A stretch of 64,000 nt of DNA from positions 292,228 through 356,227 of the forward strand of contig NZ_JABFMU010000001.1 of the NCBI RefSeq assembly GCF_013359695.1, written 5' to 3'. Of the stretch, positions 37,304 to 49,193 are shown piece by piece. Each line of letters begins with the position of its first letter. Within the stretch, counting starts at the first letter, position 1. The position numbers were made by a program, and so were the translations under genes. Below the pieces are notes generated by a model. The model was not told the DNA's origin. It did no database searches and worked only from the letters and a program-made list of their open reading frames with translations. Source of the stretch: Pseudomonas sp. C2B4. Its GTDB lineage: Bacteria; Pseudomonadota; Gammaproteobacteria; Pseudomonadales; Pseudomonadaceae.

Positions 37304-37916
37304 GTTCGCCGCTACTGGCCTGTCTGGCTTTCAGGGCTTGCTCGTCGGCGTAGACCTGTTTGGCCAGGCGCGCGTTCTTGAAGCGTCGACGCAGCCACAG
37401 GCCCAGGCCCAGGACGAGCAGGGCGCCGAGCACCCACAGCTCGTACTTCTTGATGCTGCCGAGCATGCCTTCGAGCACCGCCCCGAAGTGATAGGCCGCC
37501 GCCGCGAGCGCGGTGGCCCAGATTGCCGCCCCAATCCCGTTGAGCAGCAGATAACGGCCCGGTGGATAGCCCGACAAGCCGATCGCCACCGGCATTACCG
37601 TGCGCAAGCCGTAGACAAAACGGAAGCTCAGGACCCAGATGTCCGGGTGCTTGCGGATGTGTTCCAGCGCCCGGTCACCCATCAATTGCCAGCGAGGCTT
37701 GCGCGCCAGCAGCTTGCGCCCGTGCTTGCGTCCCAGGAAGTACCACAGCTGATCGCCGGCATAACTGCCGAAGAACGCCACGACCACCACCAGGTTGATG
37801 TCCATGTATCCACGGAACGCAAGGAAGCCTGCGAGCACCAGGATGGTTTCGCCTTCGAAGAACGTGCCGAGAAACAGGGCAAAGTAGCCGAAGTCATGCA
37901 GAAATTGTTGGAGCAT
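37284..37916 (-). CDS. DedA family membrane protein
   Basis: The 210-residue protein starts MLQQFLHDFGYFALFLGTFF. It has the DedA signature FFEGETILVLAGFLAFRG and FFGSYAGDQLWYFLGRKHG, the RFVYGLRTVMPVAIG segment and C-terminal membrane helices. The family comprises inner-membrane flippase-like proteins, linked to undecaprenyl-phosphate or phosphatidyl-lipid recycling. The assignment to a substrate is not possible. It is divergent from hemB. Confidence 0.92.
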   Translation of the reverse strand: MLQQFLHDFGYFALFLGTFFEGETILVLAGFLAFRGYMDINLVVVVAFFGSYAGDQLWYFLGRKHGRKLLARKPRWQLMGDRALEHIRKHPDIWVLSFRFVYGLRTVMPVAIGLSGYPPGRYLLLNGIGAAIWATALAAAAYHFGAVLEGMLGSIKKYELWVLGALLVLGLGLWLRRRFKNARLAKQVYADEQALKARQASSGEPKTPVE

Positions 37917-37997
37917 TGTCTGGGTGCTGGCGAAATGAACGCGCAGCCTAACCCTTCGTACACATTCAGGAAAGTGTCCAAATGTGTCTCGACGTGA

Positions 37998-39137
<1,140 letters not shown>

Positions 39138-39155
39138 CCCTCCCAGGAACGTTCG

Positions 39156-41378
39156 ATGAATACCGAAGGACTCACTGAAGTTGCCGTACAAGACGCTCAA
39201 CCCGTGGTCGAGCAAATCGCCGAAACCCCGCCGGAGCTGGAGCCAGCGCCACCCGCGACGGTGACCGAGCCCGTATCGGCGGCGCCGGCGATTGCCATTC
39301 CCGGCCTGGATGACAGCAGCCTGTACATTCATCGCGAGCTATCGCAACTGCAGTTCAACATCCGAGTGCTGGAACAGGCGCTGGACGAGTCCTATCCGTT
39401 GCTGGAACGGCTGAAGTTCCTGCTGATCTTCTCCAGCAACCTGGATGAGTTTTTCGAGATTCGTGTCGCGGGCCTCAAGAAACAAATCACCTTCGCCCGT
39501 GAACAGGCGGGCGCCGACGGCCTGCAACCGCATCAGGCACTGGCTCGCATCAGTGAGCTGGTGCACGGTCACGTTGACCGTCAGTACGCCATCCTCAACG
39601 ACATTCTGTTGCCGGAGCTGGAAAAACATCAGGTCCGCTTCATCCGTCGCCGCCATTGGACGACCAAGCTCAAAACCTGGGTTCGCCGGTATTTCCGCGA
39701 CGAAATCGCCCCGATCATCACCCCGATCGGCCTCGACCCGACGCACCCGTTCCCGCTGCTGGTCAACAAGAGCCTGAACTTCATCGTCGAACTCGAGGGC
39801 ATCGACGCCTTCGGTCGCGATTCCGGTCTGGCGATCATCCCGGCGCCGCGCTTGCTGCCGCGGATCATCAAGGTGCCGGAAGAAGTCGGTGGCGCTGGCG
39901 ACAACTATGTGTTCCTGTCGTCGATGATCCACGCCCACGCCGATGACCTGTTCCAGGGCATGAAGGTAAAAGGCTGCTACCAGTTCCGCCTGACGCGAAA
40001 CGCCGACCTGGCATTGGACTCCGAAGACGTCGAAGACCTGGCTCGCGCCCTGCGCGGTGAGTTGTTCTCCCGTCGTTATGGCGACGCGGTGCGTCTGGAA
40101 GTGGCCGATACGTGCCCGAAACACCTGTCGGATTATCTGCTCAAGCAATTCAATCTGAGCGAGACCGAGTTGTATCAGGTCAACGGCCCGGTGAACCTGA
40201 CGCGTCTGTTCAGCATCACCGGCCTCGACAGCCAACGCGAACTGCAATACACGCCATTCACGCCGCAGATCCCGAAACTGCTGCAGAACAGCGAAAACAT
40301 TTTCAGCGTGATCAGCAAGCAGGACATCCTGTTGCTGCACCCGTTCGAATCCTTTACGCCGGTGGTCGACTTGCTGCGCCAGGCCGCGAAAGATCCCCAC
40401 GTCCTGGCGGTGCGCCAGACGTTGTACCGCTCTGGCGCCAACTCGGAAATCGTCGATGCGCTGGTGGATGCCGCGCGTAACGGCAAGGAAGTCACCGCGG
40501 TCATCGAGCTGCGAGCGCGGTTCGACGAGGAATCCAACCTGCAACTGGCCAGTCGTCTGCAAGCGGCCGGTGCGGTGGTGATCTACGGTGTGGTCGGCTT
40601 CAAGACTCACGCCAAGATGATGCTGATCCTGCGCCGCGAAGCCGGCGAGATCGTGCGTTACGCGCACCTGGGCACGGGTAACTACCACGCCGGCAACGCC
40701 CGCCTGTACACCGACTACAGCCTGCTGACGTCCGACGACGCCTTGTGCGAAGACGTCGGCAAACTGTTCAGCCAGTTGATCGGCATGGGCAAGACGCTGC
40801 GCATGAAGAAGCTGCTGCACGCGCCGTTCACCCTGAAGAAGGGCATGCTCGACATGATTGCCCGCGAAACCCAGTTTGCCCTCGACGGCAAACCGGCGCA
40901 CATCATCGCCAAGTTCAACTCGCTGACCGATCCGAAGATCATCCGCGCGCTGTACAAGGCCAGCCAGTCGGGCGTGCGCATCGATCTGGTGGTGCGTGGC
41001 ATGTGCTGCCTGCGGCCGGGGATCGCCGGGGTTTCCCACAACATCCACGTGCGCTCGATCATCGGTCGCTTCCTGGAGCACACCCGGGTCTTCTACTTCC
41101 TCAACGGCGGTGAAGAGCAGATGTTCCTCTCCAGTGCCGACTGGATGGAGCGCAACCTGGACAAGCGTGTCGAGACTTGCTTCCCGGTGGAAGGCAAGAA
41201 GCTGATCATGCGGGTCAAGAAAGAGCTGGAGCTGTATCTCACCGATAACACCCACAGCTGGAGTCTGCAGTCGGACGGTCGCTACATCCGCAACACACCA
41301 ACCGGCAACCAGAACCCGCGCAGCGCCCAGGCGACGTTGCTGGAGCGGTTGGGGAGTCCGATCCTCGCCGTTCGCTAA
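39156..41378 (+). CDS. ppk1: Polyphosphate kinase 1
   Basis: The 740-residue protein has an acidic Pro/Ala-rich N-terminal extension (about 50 residues) absent from E. coli PPK. The conserved N domain starts [19 protein letters not shown]. The catalytic histidines equivalent to E. coli His435 and His454 are His485 in FKTHAKMML and His504 in [11 protein letters not shown]. It polymerises ATP gamma-phosphate into polyphosphate. Downstream of hemB, it is likely expressed from the same promoter, and it faces ppx, which degrades the polymer. Confidence 0.97.
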   Translation: MNTEGLTEVAVQDAQPVVEQIAETPPELEPAPPATVTEPVSAAPAIAIPGLDDSSLYIHRELSQLQFNIRVLEQALDESYPLLERLKFLLIFSSNLDEFFEIRVAGLKKQITFAREQAGADGLQPHQALARISELVHGHVDRQYAILNDILLPELEKHQVRFIRRRHWTTKLKTWVRRYFRDEIAPIITPIGLDPTHPFPLLVNKSLNFIVELEGIDAFGRDSGLAIIPAPRLLPRIIKVPEEVGGAGDNYVFLSSMIHAHADDLFQGMKVKGCYQFRLTRNADLALDSEDVEDLARALRGELFSRRYGDAVRLEVADTCPKHLSDYLLKQFNLSETELYQVNGPVNLTRLFSITGLDSQRELQYTPFTPQIPKLLQNSENIFSVISKQDILLLHPFESFTPVVDLLRQAAKDPHVLAVRQTLYRSGANSEIVDALVDAARNGKEVTAVIELRARFDEESNLQLASRLQAAGAVVIYGVVGFKTHAKMMLILRREAGEIVRYAHLGTGNYHAGNARLYTDYSLLTSDDALCEDVGKLFSQLIGMGKTLRMKKLLHAPFTLKKGMLDMIARETQFALDGKPAHIIAKFNSLTDPKIIRALYKASQSGVRIDLVVRGMCCLRPGIAGVSHNIHVRSIIGRFLEHTRVFYFLNGGEEQMFLSSADWMERNLDKRVETCFPVEGKKLIMRVKKELELYLTDNTHSWSLQSDGRYIRNTPTGNQNPRSAQATLLERLGSPILAVR

Positions 41379-41390
41379 CGCCAGGAACCT

Positions 41391-41478
41391 GTGGGAGCGA
41401 GCCTGCTCGCGAAGGGGTCAGCACAGTCAAAATGGATGTTGACTGACGGACCGCCTTCGCGAGCAGGCTCGCCCCCAC
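41391..41478. repeat. REPIN between ppk and ppx
   Basis: GTGGGAGCGAGCCTGCTCGC at 41391 and TTCGCGAGCAGGCTCGCCCC at 41456 form an 88-base unit between convergent ppk and ppx, just before their shared terminator. Confidence 0.92.
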
Positions 41479-41491
41479 ATGAATCGCACGC

Positions 41492-41524
41492 ATAAAAAAG
41501 GCCTTCCGCAGAAGGCCTTTTTCA
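41492..41524. terminator. Bidirectional terminator shared by ppk and ppx
   Basis: AAAAAAGGCCTTC and GAAGGCCTTTTT form a symmetric stem with a 4-base loop, 4 bases before the ppx stop and flanked by A and T runs. Confidence 0.9.
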
Positions 41525-41527
41525 GTT

Positions 41528-43036
41528 TCAGCGCACGCTCAGTACGATATCGACACGGGTCAGCCATTCCGCTTCGTTGGCGAAGTCGGCCTGGGTCAGC
41601 TGGTTCTCGTCCAGCCAGTTTTCCGGGAACACCACTTCCAGGTTGTTTTCATGGGCGTTCAGTTCCACCTGGGGCATTTGCTGGGTGCCGCGAATGTGGT
41701 GGAACAGGATCGCGAAGCGCAGCAGCACGCACAGGCGAATCAGCTTGATGCCGTCTTCGTCGAATTCGGCGAACTTGTCCTTGGGAATGTTGCGGCGATG
41801 GCCACGCACCAGCAGCGCGAGCATCAACTGGTCTTCACGGGAGAAGCCGGCGAGGTCAGAGTGTTCGATCAGGTAGGCGCCGTGCTTGTGGTACTGATAG
41901 TGAGCGATGTCGAGGCCCACTTCATGGACCTTGGCGGCCCAACCCAGCCGTTCGCGCCAGACGCCGTCTTCATCTTCCAGGTCCCAATTCTTGGCGACCT
42001 GATCGAAGGCATGCAGGGCTTTGCGTTCCACCCGGGCGGCCTGTTCCAGGTCGACGTGGTAGCGCTCCATCAGGGACGTGAGGGTGCGCTCGCGCACGTC
42101 TTCGTGATGATGACGACCCAGCAGGTCGTAGAGCACGCCTTCGCGCAGTGCGCCTTCGCAGTGGTCCATGCGTTGCAGTTCGAGGGAGTCGAAGATGGCT
42201 TCGAGAATCGCCAGGCCCGCCGGGAAAATCGCCCGGCGGTCAGGTTTGATGCCTTCGAAGTCGATTTTCTCGACATCACCGAGTTTGATCAGCTTGCGCT
42301 TGAGCCAGGCCAGGCCTTCGGCATTCACTTCGCCGGCGCCATGACCGCCGGCCTTCAGCGCCAGGCCGATGGCGCGGATGGTGCCCGAGGAGCCGATGGC
42401 TTCATCCCAGGTCAGGCGGTGCAGGGCGTGTTCGATGCTCATGATCTCGAGCCGGGCGGCCGTATACGCCTGGGCGTAGCGGGCCGGGGTGATCTTGCCG
42501 TCCTTGAAATAGCGCTGGGTGAAGCTCACACAGCCCATTTGCAGGCTTTCGCGCAGCAGCGGTTCAAAGCGCTGGCCGATGATGAACTCGGTACTGCCGC
42601 CGCCAATGTCGGCCACCAGGCGCTTGCCCGGGGTGTCGGCGAGGGTGTGGGAAACGCCGAGGTAGATCAGGCGCGCTTCTTCTCGGCCGGAGATGACTTC
42701 CACCGGGTGGCCGAGGATCTCTTCGGCGCGGCGGATGAATTCGGCGCGGTTGCGGGCTTCACGCAGGGCGTTGGTGCCAACGATCCGCACGGCGCCCAGT
42801 GGCATACCGTTGATCAGTTGGGCGAAGCGCTTCAGGCAATCGAGCCCGCGCTGCATGGATTCTTCGCTGAGCTGACGCTCTTCGTTGATGCCGGCGGCCA
42901 GCTGAACCTTTTCCCCGAGACGTTCGAGAATACGGATTTCGCCGTTCTGGGCCTTGGCCACGACCATGTGAAAGCTGTTGGAGCCCAGGTCGATTGCGGC
43001 GATCAGGGACAGATTCTTGGCTTGGGATTGCGGCAT
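41528..43036 (-). CDS. ppx: Exopolyphosphatase Ppx
   Basis: The 502-residue protein starts [24 protein letters not shown]. It has the actin-like ATPase fold with ALDLGSNS-type phosphate loop, [14 protein letters not shown] and the HD-like C-terminal domain ([22 protein letters not shown]). It hydrolyses polyphosphate, and may act on pppGpp. It faces ppk with a shared terminator. Confidence 0.96.
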   Translation of the reverse strand: MPQSQAKNLSLIAAIDLGSNSFHMVVAKAQNGEIRILERLGEKVQLAAGINEERQLSEESMQRGLDCLKRFAQLINGMPLGAVRIVGTNALREARNRAEFIRRAEEILGHPVEVISGREEARLIYLGVSHTLADTPGKRLVADIGGGSTEFIIGQRFEPLLRESLQMGCVSFTQRYFKDGKITPARYAQAYTAARLEIMSIEHALHRLTWDEAIGSSGTIRAIGLALKAGGHGAGEVNAEGLAWLKRKLIKLGDVEKIDFEGIKPDRRAIFPAGLAILEAIFDSLELQRMDHCEGALREGVLYDLLGRHHHEDVRERTLTSLMERYHVDLEQAARVERKALHAFDQVAKNWDLEDEDGVWRERLGWAAKVHEVGLDIAHYQYHKHGAYLIEHSDLAGFSREDQLMLALLVRGHRRNIPKDKFAEFDEDGIKLIRLCVLLRFAILFHHIRGTQQMPQVELNAHENNLEVVFPENWLDENQLTQADFANEAEWLTRVDIVLSVR

Positions 43037-43163
43037 GGTCAGGGGGTCTCGGTCGTTAACCTCGACATCGTGCCACGATCAAAGGCTGGCGCCAACGCGT
43101 AGGAGCTGCCGAAGGCTGCGATCTTTTACCACAGAGCGGATTTGCGGCGCCCGCGCCGGCCTC

Positions 43164-43253
43164 TTCGCGGGCAAGCCCGCTCCCACAGGTTTTCTGTTGA
43201 TCACAAAATTGCCGATTTACACCGAACACTGTGGGAGCGGGCTTGCCCGCGAA
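43164..43253. repeat. REP pair, GGGCAAGCCCGCTCC variant
   Basis: TTCGCGGGCAAGCCCGCTCC at 43164 (to 43186) and GTGGGAGCGGGCTTGCCCGC at 43231 (to 43253) form an inverted pair. Just left of it (about 43099-43127) is a lone GTAGGAGCTGCCGAAGGCTG element, another repeat common in Pseudomonas. Confidence 0.85.
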
Positions 43254-43280
43254 GACGGCCTTGTAGCCACCGAAGATCTT

Positions 43281-44018
43281 TCAGGCTGTCGCTTCCACCG
43301 TCCCGATGAAATTCGCCAGCTCCGCCGTCCGGGGATTGGCAAACAACGCCTTCGGATCCCCCACTTCATGCACCAGCCCCTGATGCATGAACACCAACTT
43401 ATCCCCAACCTCCCGCGCAAACCGCATTTCATGGGTGACCATGATCAATGTCATGCCTTCCTTGGCCAGCTGGCGAACCACACTCAGCACTTCATTGACC
43501 AACTCCGGGTCCAGCGCCGAGGTGATTTCATCGCACAGCAACACCTTGGGCGACATCGCCAGCGCACGGGCAATCGCCACCCGCTGTTGCTGCCCGCCAG
43601 ACAGTCGATCCGGGAAGGCATCGAACTTTTCCCCAAGCCCGACCCGTTCCAGCATCTGCCGCGCCCGTTCGGCGGCCTGGGCTTTCGGGACTTTTTGCAC
43701 CACTTGCGGCGCGAGCATGACGTTCTCACCCACCGTCAGGTGCGGGAACAGGTTGAACTGCTGGAACACCATCCCGACTTTTTGCCGCAGGCTGCGCAGA
43801 TCGGCGCGGGCGGCGTCGAGGTATTCGCCATCGACCTCGATGACCCCGTCGTTGATCGACTCCAGTCCGTTGAGCGTACGCAGCAAAGTCGACTTGCCCG
43901 AGCCGCTGCGGCCGATGATCGCCACCACCTGGCCTTCCTCGACGCTCAGGTCGATGCCTTTAAGCACATGGTGATCGCCGTAGTATTTATGCAGGGCGGA
44001 AATTCTAAGCAGAGGCAT
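43281..44018 (-). CDS. Polar amino acid ABC transporter, ATP-binding protein
   Basis: The 245-residue protein starts MPLLRISALHKYYGDHHVLK at 44018 (AAGGAG 5 bases upstream), overlapping the permease by 14 bases. Walker A is GRSGSGKST, signature LSGGQQQRVAIARALAM, and Walker B LLCDEITSALDPE. It belongs to the GlnQ/HisP group. It powers the transporter formed with the two permeases upstream. Confidence 0.93.
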   Translation of the reverse strand: MPLLRISALHKYYGDHHVLKGIDLSVEEGQVVAIIGRSGSGKSTLLRTLNGLESINDGVIEVDGEYLDAARADLRSLRQKVGMVFQQFNLFPHLTVGENVMLAPQVVQKVPKAQAAERARQMLERVGLGEKFDAFPDRLSGGQQQRVAIARALAMSPKVLLCDEITSALDPELVNEVLSVVRQLAKEGMTLIMVTHEMRFAREVGDKLVFMHQGLVHEVGDPKALFANPRTAELANFIGTVEATA

Positions 44019-44655
44019 GCAGTCTCCTTTCCAGGTAGCGCGCACTGAGGGATAGGGGGTAGCAGAGGAGGAAATAGCCGAGGGCGACCAGGCCGTAGAC
44101 CATGAAGGGTTCGAAGGTGGCGTTGGCGAGCATGCCGCCGGTCTTGGTCAGCTCGGTGAAACCGATGATCGAGGTGACGGCGGTGCCCTTGACCACCTGC
44201 ACCGAGAAACCCACGGTCGGCGCCACGGCGATGCGCAAGGCCTGTGGCAGGATCACGTAGCGCAGTTGCTCCAGCGGATTGAGTGCCAGGCTCGATGAGG
44301 CCTCCCATTGGCCGTTGGGGATCGACTCGACGCAACCGCGCCAGATCTCCGCCAGATAAGCACTGGTGAACAGCGTCAGCGCAATCGCCGCCGCCATCCA
44401 GGGCGAAATCTCCAACCCCGCCAGCGCGACACCGAAGAACACCAGGAACAGCTGCATCAGCAACGGCGTGCCCTGGAACAGTTCGATGTAAGTACGGGCA
44501 ACGCTGCGCGGTAGGGATTTTTTCGAGATGCGCATGACCATGATCAGCAAACCGATCAGCCCGCCGCCAATGAAGGCCACCAGCGACAGCGCCAGTGTCC
44601 ATTGCAGGCCTGTGAGCAGGTTGCGCACGATGTCCCAGAAGGTGAAATCGCTCAT
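44005..44655 (-). CDS. Polar amino acid ABC transporter permease (second)
   Basis: The 216-residue protein starts MSDFTFWDIVRNLLTGLQWT. It is a HisMQ/GlnP-type inner-membrane permease, with the EAA loop GQWEASSSLALNPLEQLRYVILPQALR. It overlaps the first permease by 4 bases and the ATPase by 14. Confidence 0.93.
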   Translation of the reverse strand: MSDFTFWDIVRNLLTGLQWTLALSLVAFIGGGLIGLLIMVMRISKKSLPRSVARTYIELFQGTPLLMQLFLVFFGVALAGLEISPWMAAAIALTLFTSAYLAEIWRGCVESIPNGQWEASSSLALNPLEQLRYVILPQALRIAVAPTVGFSVQVVKGTAVTSIIGFTELTKTGGMLANATFEPFMVYGLVALGYFLLCYPLSLSARYLERRLHASA

Positions 44656-45320
44656 CGGCTGCTCCTTGCTATGAAACGGTGGCCGATCCAGTTCAGCAAC
44701 TGGCGGATCAGCAGCGCCATGCACAGGTAGAGCAGCGTGGTCAGGGCGTAGGTCTCAAAGGCGCGGAAGTTGCGCGATTGAATGAAGTTGGCCGCGAAAC
44801 TCAGCTCTTCGGTGGCGATTTGCGAACACACCGCCGAGCCGAGCATGACGATGATGATCTGGCTGCTCAGGGCTGGCCAGACCTTGCTCAGCGCAGGCAG
44901 CAACACCACGTGGCGGAAGGCTTCCAGGCGGGTCATCGCCAAGGCTGCGGCGGCTTCCAGTTGTCCCCGGGGGATCGCCTGGATGCCGGCACGGATGATT
45001 TCGGTGGAGTAGGCACCCAGGTTGATCACCATCGCCAGCACCGCTGCCTGCCATTCCGAGATCTGCACGCCGAGGGACGGCAGGCCGAAGAAGATGAAAA
45101 ACAACTGCACCAGAAACGGCGTGTTGCGGATCAATTCGACGTAAACCGCGAAAATCCCCGCGAACGGCCGGATGTTCCACGCCCGTACCAGTGCCCCGAC
45201 GATGCCAAGGCCCACCCCCAGCACTGCGCCGATGGCCGTCAGCTCCAGGGTGAACAACGCACCGCGCAGCAACAGATCGGTGTTGTGCACCACGGGCAGG
45301 AAATCGAACTGATAAGCCAT
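44652..45320 (-). CDS. Polar amino acid ABC transporter permease (first)
   Basis: The 222-residue protein starts MAYQFDFLPVVHNTDLLLRG. The EAA loop GQLEAAAALAMTRLEAFRHVV is visible, with about five membrane segments. It pairs with the second permease to form the channel. It lies 22 bases after the binding-protein gene. Confidence 0.93.
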   Translation of the reverse strand: MAYQFDFLPVVHNTDLLLRGALFTLELTAIGAVLGVGLGIVGALVRAWNIRPFAGIFAVYVELIRNTPFLVQLFFIFFGLPSLGVQISEWQAAVLAMVINLGAYSTEIIRAGIQAIPRGQLEAAAALAMTRLEAFRHVVLLPALSKVWPALSSQIIIVMLGSAVCSQIATEELSFAANFIQSRNFRAFETYALTTLLYLCMALLIRQLLNWIGHRFIARSSR

Positions 45321-45342
45321 AGTGTGTCTCCTGCGTGCCGGA

Positions 45343-46128
45343 TCAGAGGTCGGCCGGCAGCGGTTCTTTCAGCCAGGTCAGGGCGTTCTTCTCCAGCGCG
45401 CCATCGCTCTTGGCGCTGACGAGGATCTGGTTGACCTTATCCAGCAGCGCCGGCTCGTTCTTGTTCACGCCCACGTAGACCGGCGAATCCTTGAGCTTCA
45501 CTTTCAGGGCAGGCACACGTTTCGGGTTTTTCTCGCTGATCGCGACCATCACCACGTTGCCGCTGGCGATCAGGTCGACCTGGCCGGCCAGGTAAGCGGC
45601 GATGGTCGAGTTGTTGTCTTCGAAGCGTTTGATGGTCACGCCTTCAGGAGCAACCTTGGTCAGCTCGATGTCTTCGATGGCGCCACGGGTGACGCTGATG
45701 GTTTTGCCCTTGAGGTCGTCCAGGCTTTTGATGTCGGCGTCTGGCGGACCGAATACGGCGAGGTAGAACGGCGCGTAGGCCCGGGAGAAGTCGATGACCT
45801 TCTCCCGCTCCGGGTTCTTGCCGAGGCTGGAGATCACCAGGTCGACCTTACCGGTGGTGAGGAAAGGGATGCGGTTGGTGCTGTTGACCGGGGTCAGTTC
45901 GAGTTTGACCTTGAGCTGGTCGGCCAGCAGTTTCGCGGTGTCGATGTCCAGGCCACGGGGTTTCATGTCCGGACCGACCGAACCGAAGGGTGGGAAGTCT
46001 TGAGGCACGGCAACCTTGAGGACGCCGCGTTTGACCACATCCTCCAGACCGTCGGCGTGGGCGGGTGCCTGGCTCAGCATCAGGCTGGCGAACAGGGCAG
46101 CGAGGAGGGCGCTGTAACGCTGGGTCAT
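45343..46128 (-). CDS. Polar amino acid ABC transporter, substrate-binding protein
   Basis: The 261-residue protein starts MTQRYSALLAALFASLMLSQ, a signal peptide ending near AHA. The mature part is an SBP_bac_3 protein: DVVKRGVLKVAVPQDFPPFG and VDLVISSLGKNPEREKVIDF. It resembles binding proteins for polar or basic amino acids; the ligand cannot be told. It is first in the leftward operon, divergent from a FadR-type regulator. Confidence 0.93.
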   Translation of the reverse strand: MTQRYSALLAALFASLMLSQAPAHADGLEDVVKRGVLKVAVPQDFPPFGSVGPDMKPRGLDIDTAKLLADQLKVKLELTPVNSTNRIPFLTTGKVDLVISSLGKNPEREKVIDFSRAYAPFYLAVFGPPDADIKSLDDLKGKTISVTRGAIEDIELTKVAPEGVTIKRFEDNNSTIAAYLAGQVDLIASGNVVMVAISEKNPKRVPALKVKLKDSPVYVGVNKNEPALLDKVNQILVSAKSDGALEKNALTWLKEPLPADL

Positions 46129-46242
46129 GGCAAATCTCCGAATCGGCGGCGAGTGATTTCTGCGGTTCGACAGAGCACGGGCCATGCCAACCTGTGGGAA
46201 AACGCCCGGCAGGCCACGGTTTTACAGGCTTTTTTCGGTCTT

Positions 46243-46257
46243 ACTGGTCTGAACAGT
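46243..46257. promoter_or_regulatory. Candidate FadR/GntR-type operator in the divergent region
   Basis: ACTGGTCTGAACAGT is a 15-base near-palindrome (12 of 15 symmetric) between the ABC operon and the divergent FCD-domain regulator. The left half fits TNGT of the FadR-type operator TNGTNNNACNA; the right half differs at one base. Confidence 0.4.
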
Positions 46258-46384
46258 CAGGTCGCTTTTCGCACTTCGATAGCGCATCGACAGCGGACAC
46301 CGAACTCCCATGGGGCACGACTTGCCGGGCGCCGCGAATAGCTTTACAACTGACCGCACATTGGCCTGGTTCGTCTGGAAAACC

Positions 46385-47092
46385 ATGAATTCGATCTCTC
46401 GCGCCGTACCCGAAGTGGCGCTGCAAGCCATTCGCAAACTGATCACGGAACAAGGCTTCGGCCCGGGTGACGCCTTGCCGTCGCAGCGGGACCTGGCACT
46501 GCAGTTGGGCGTCAGTCGTGCGTCGTTGCGCGAAGCGTTGTCGTCACTCAGTGCGCTGGGCGTCATCAGCATCCAGCCGGGCAAAGGCGTGTTCGTGCAA
46601 TCACCGGTGGATCTGCCGCGAGGCGAGACCACGCCGGGTTGGCCGTTTGCGGCGCAGGCTTCGCCGCTGGACATCTTCCAGTTGCGCTACGCGCTGGAGG
46701 GATTTGCCGCGGGACTGGCGGCCGTGACCTTGAGCACCGATGAACTCGATGTGCTGGAAGACAATGTCGCCGCCATGCGCAACGAACTGAAGGCCGGCGA
46801 CTTCGACGCCGCGGCGCGCCTGGACTTCGAATTCCACCGACGCATTCTGCTGGCCAGCGGTAATCAGGCGATGCTGAGCATCCTCACCGCCAGCGCCGAC
46901 ATCTTCCTGGAAAGCCAGAAGCTACCGTTCATCCGGGCCGAGCGGGCCATGGAAACCTGGCAGGAACACCGCAAAATCCTTCGCGCGCTGGCTCGCCGGG
47001 CCTCTGTCGCTGCGCAGAAAGCCATGCAGGAACACGTGCGCAATGCGGCGCTGCGGACTGGAATCGCCTTTGTCGCTCCCGCCACGGCCTGA
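46385..47092 (+). CDS. FadR/GntR family transcriptional regulator
   Basis: The 235-residue protein starts MNSISRAVPEVALQAIRKLI. The N-terminal winged helix has the GntR pattern GDALPSQRDLALQLGVSRASLREALSSL, and the C-terminal FCD domain spans about residues 95-220 (ALEGFAAGLAAVTLS, FEFHRRILLASGNQ). Its divergent position suggests that it controls the amino acid ABC operon. The effector is unknown. The longer frame from 46310 is not supported. Confidence 0.9.
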   Translation: MNSISRAVPEVALQAIRKLITEQGFGPGDALPSQRDLALQLGVSRASLREALSSLSALGVISIQPGKGVFVQSPVDLPRGETTPGWPFAAQASPLDIFQLRYALEGFAAGLAAVTLSTDELDVLEDNVAAMRNELKAGDFDAAARLDFEFHRRILLASGNQAMLSILTASADIFLESQKLPFIRAERAMETWQEHRKILRALARRASVAAQKAMQEHVRNAALRTGIAFVAPATA

Positions 47093-47213
47093 CCTGAGCT
47101 ATACCCAAACTCATGGATCACCATAGCGAGACTCAATCATCTGCACCTTCCTGAACGAGGGAAGGGCCGCTATGATGGGCCACGTTTTTTTGCTTACAAC
47201 CCTGGAGAATTCC

Positions 47214-47543
47214 ATGAGCAGCGATCTTATCAAACACGTTAGCGACGCTAGCTTCGAGGCCGACGTACTCAAGGCTGAAGGCGCTGTACTGGTCGATTAC
47301 TGGGCTGAGTGGTGCGGCCCTTGCAAAATGATCGCTCCTGTTCTGGACGAAATTGCCGAGACCTACAAAGGCAAGCTGACCGTTGCCAAACTGAACATCG
47401 ACGAAAACCAGGAAACCCCTGCCAAGCATGGCGTGCGTGGTATCCCGACCCTGATGCTGTTCAAGAACGGCAACGTTGAAGCGACCAAGGTCGGCGCACT
47501 GTCGAAGTCGCAGCTGGCGGCTTTCCTCGACGCCAACATCTAA
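47214..47543 (+). CDS. trxA: Thioredoxin 1
   Basis: The 109-residue protein starts [20 protein letters not shown] at 47214 (GGAG 8 bases upstream) and has the active site WCGPC (Cys34, Cys37), followed by the cis-Pro loop GIPTLMLF. It reduces cytosolic disulfides. The trxA-rho order is conserved in pseudomonads and E. coli. It has a strong terminator. Confidence 0.97.
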   Translation: MSSDLIKHVSDASFEADVLKAEGAVLVDYWAEWCGPCKMIAPVLDEIAETYKGKLTVAKLNIDENQETPAKHGVRGIPTLMLFKNGNVEATKVGALSKSQLAAFLDANI

Positions 47544-47561
47544 GCGTCGTTGTAGCGTGTC

Positions 47562-47595
47562 AAAAAAAGGCCCCGCAAATTGCGGGGCCTTTTTC
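47562..47595 (+). terminator. Rho-independent terminator of trxA
   Basis: AAAAAAAGGCCCCGC and GCGGGGCCTTTTT pair over a 5-base loop. Confidence 0.92.
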
Positions 47596-47791
47596 GTTGT
47601 AGAGGGCTAGACGCTCCGAAATTCAGGTGTTACATTCGGCCCCGCGCTGGTTTCTCCAGTGCCCCCTGCTAGCCGTCGCCGACGCTCTCCTTTTCGAATA
47701 AGTACGCGATCCTGTCGCCTTCTCCGCGGCGCGGCCTCATTAAGCCAAAAGCTTAATTTCCCCCCTCCATAAATGATTACGTCATTCCTAT
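47596..47791 (+). promoter_or_regulatory. Pyrimidine-rich rho leader
   Basis: About 200 bases between the trxA terminator and the rho ATG carry C/T-rich, G-poor stretches (for example around 47642-47690 and 47747-47770). rho mRNA leaders in enterobacteria are sites of Rho-dependent autoregulation, and this stretch looks suited to Rho loading. This is inference from composition. Confidence 0.45.
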
Positions 47792-49051
<1,260 letters not shown>

Positions 49052-49066
49052 GTCGATGGTCCAGCC

Positions 49067-49092
49067 AAAAGCCGGGGAAACCCGGCTTTTTG
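49067..49092 (+). terminator. Rho-independent terminator of rho
   Basis: AAAAGCCGGG-GAAA-CCCGGCTTTTT; stem plus GAAA tetraloop. Confidence 0.9.
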
Positions 49093-49193
49093 CTATCTGA
49101 ATTTTGATGAACTGGCAGTTCGTTGTTCTGAACCGAGGGGTTCGGCGCTAAACTGCCTGCCCCCGAACGCCACGGCCAACACGAGGCTCACGC

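Noticed and set aside
39339..41255. 638-residue frame on the minus strand over ppk1
   Set aside because: It is antisense to ppk1, with composition typical of reverse-frame translation.
41651..43102. 483-residue frame on the plus strand over ppx
   Set aside because: It is antisense to ppx; no motif.
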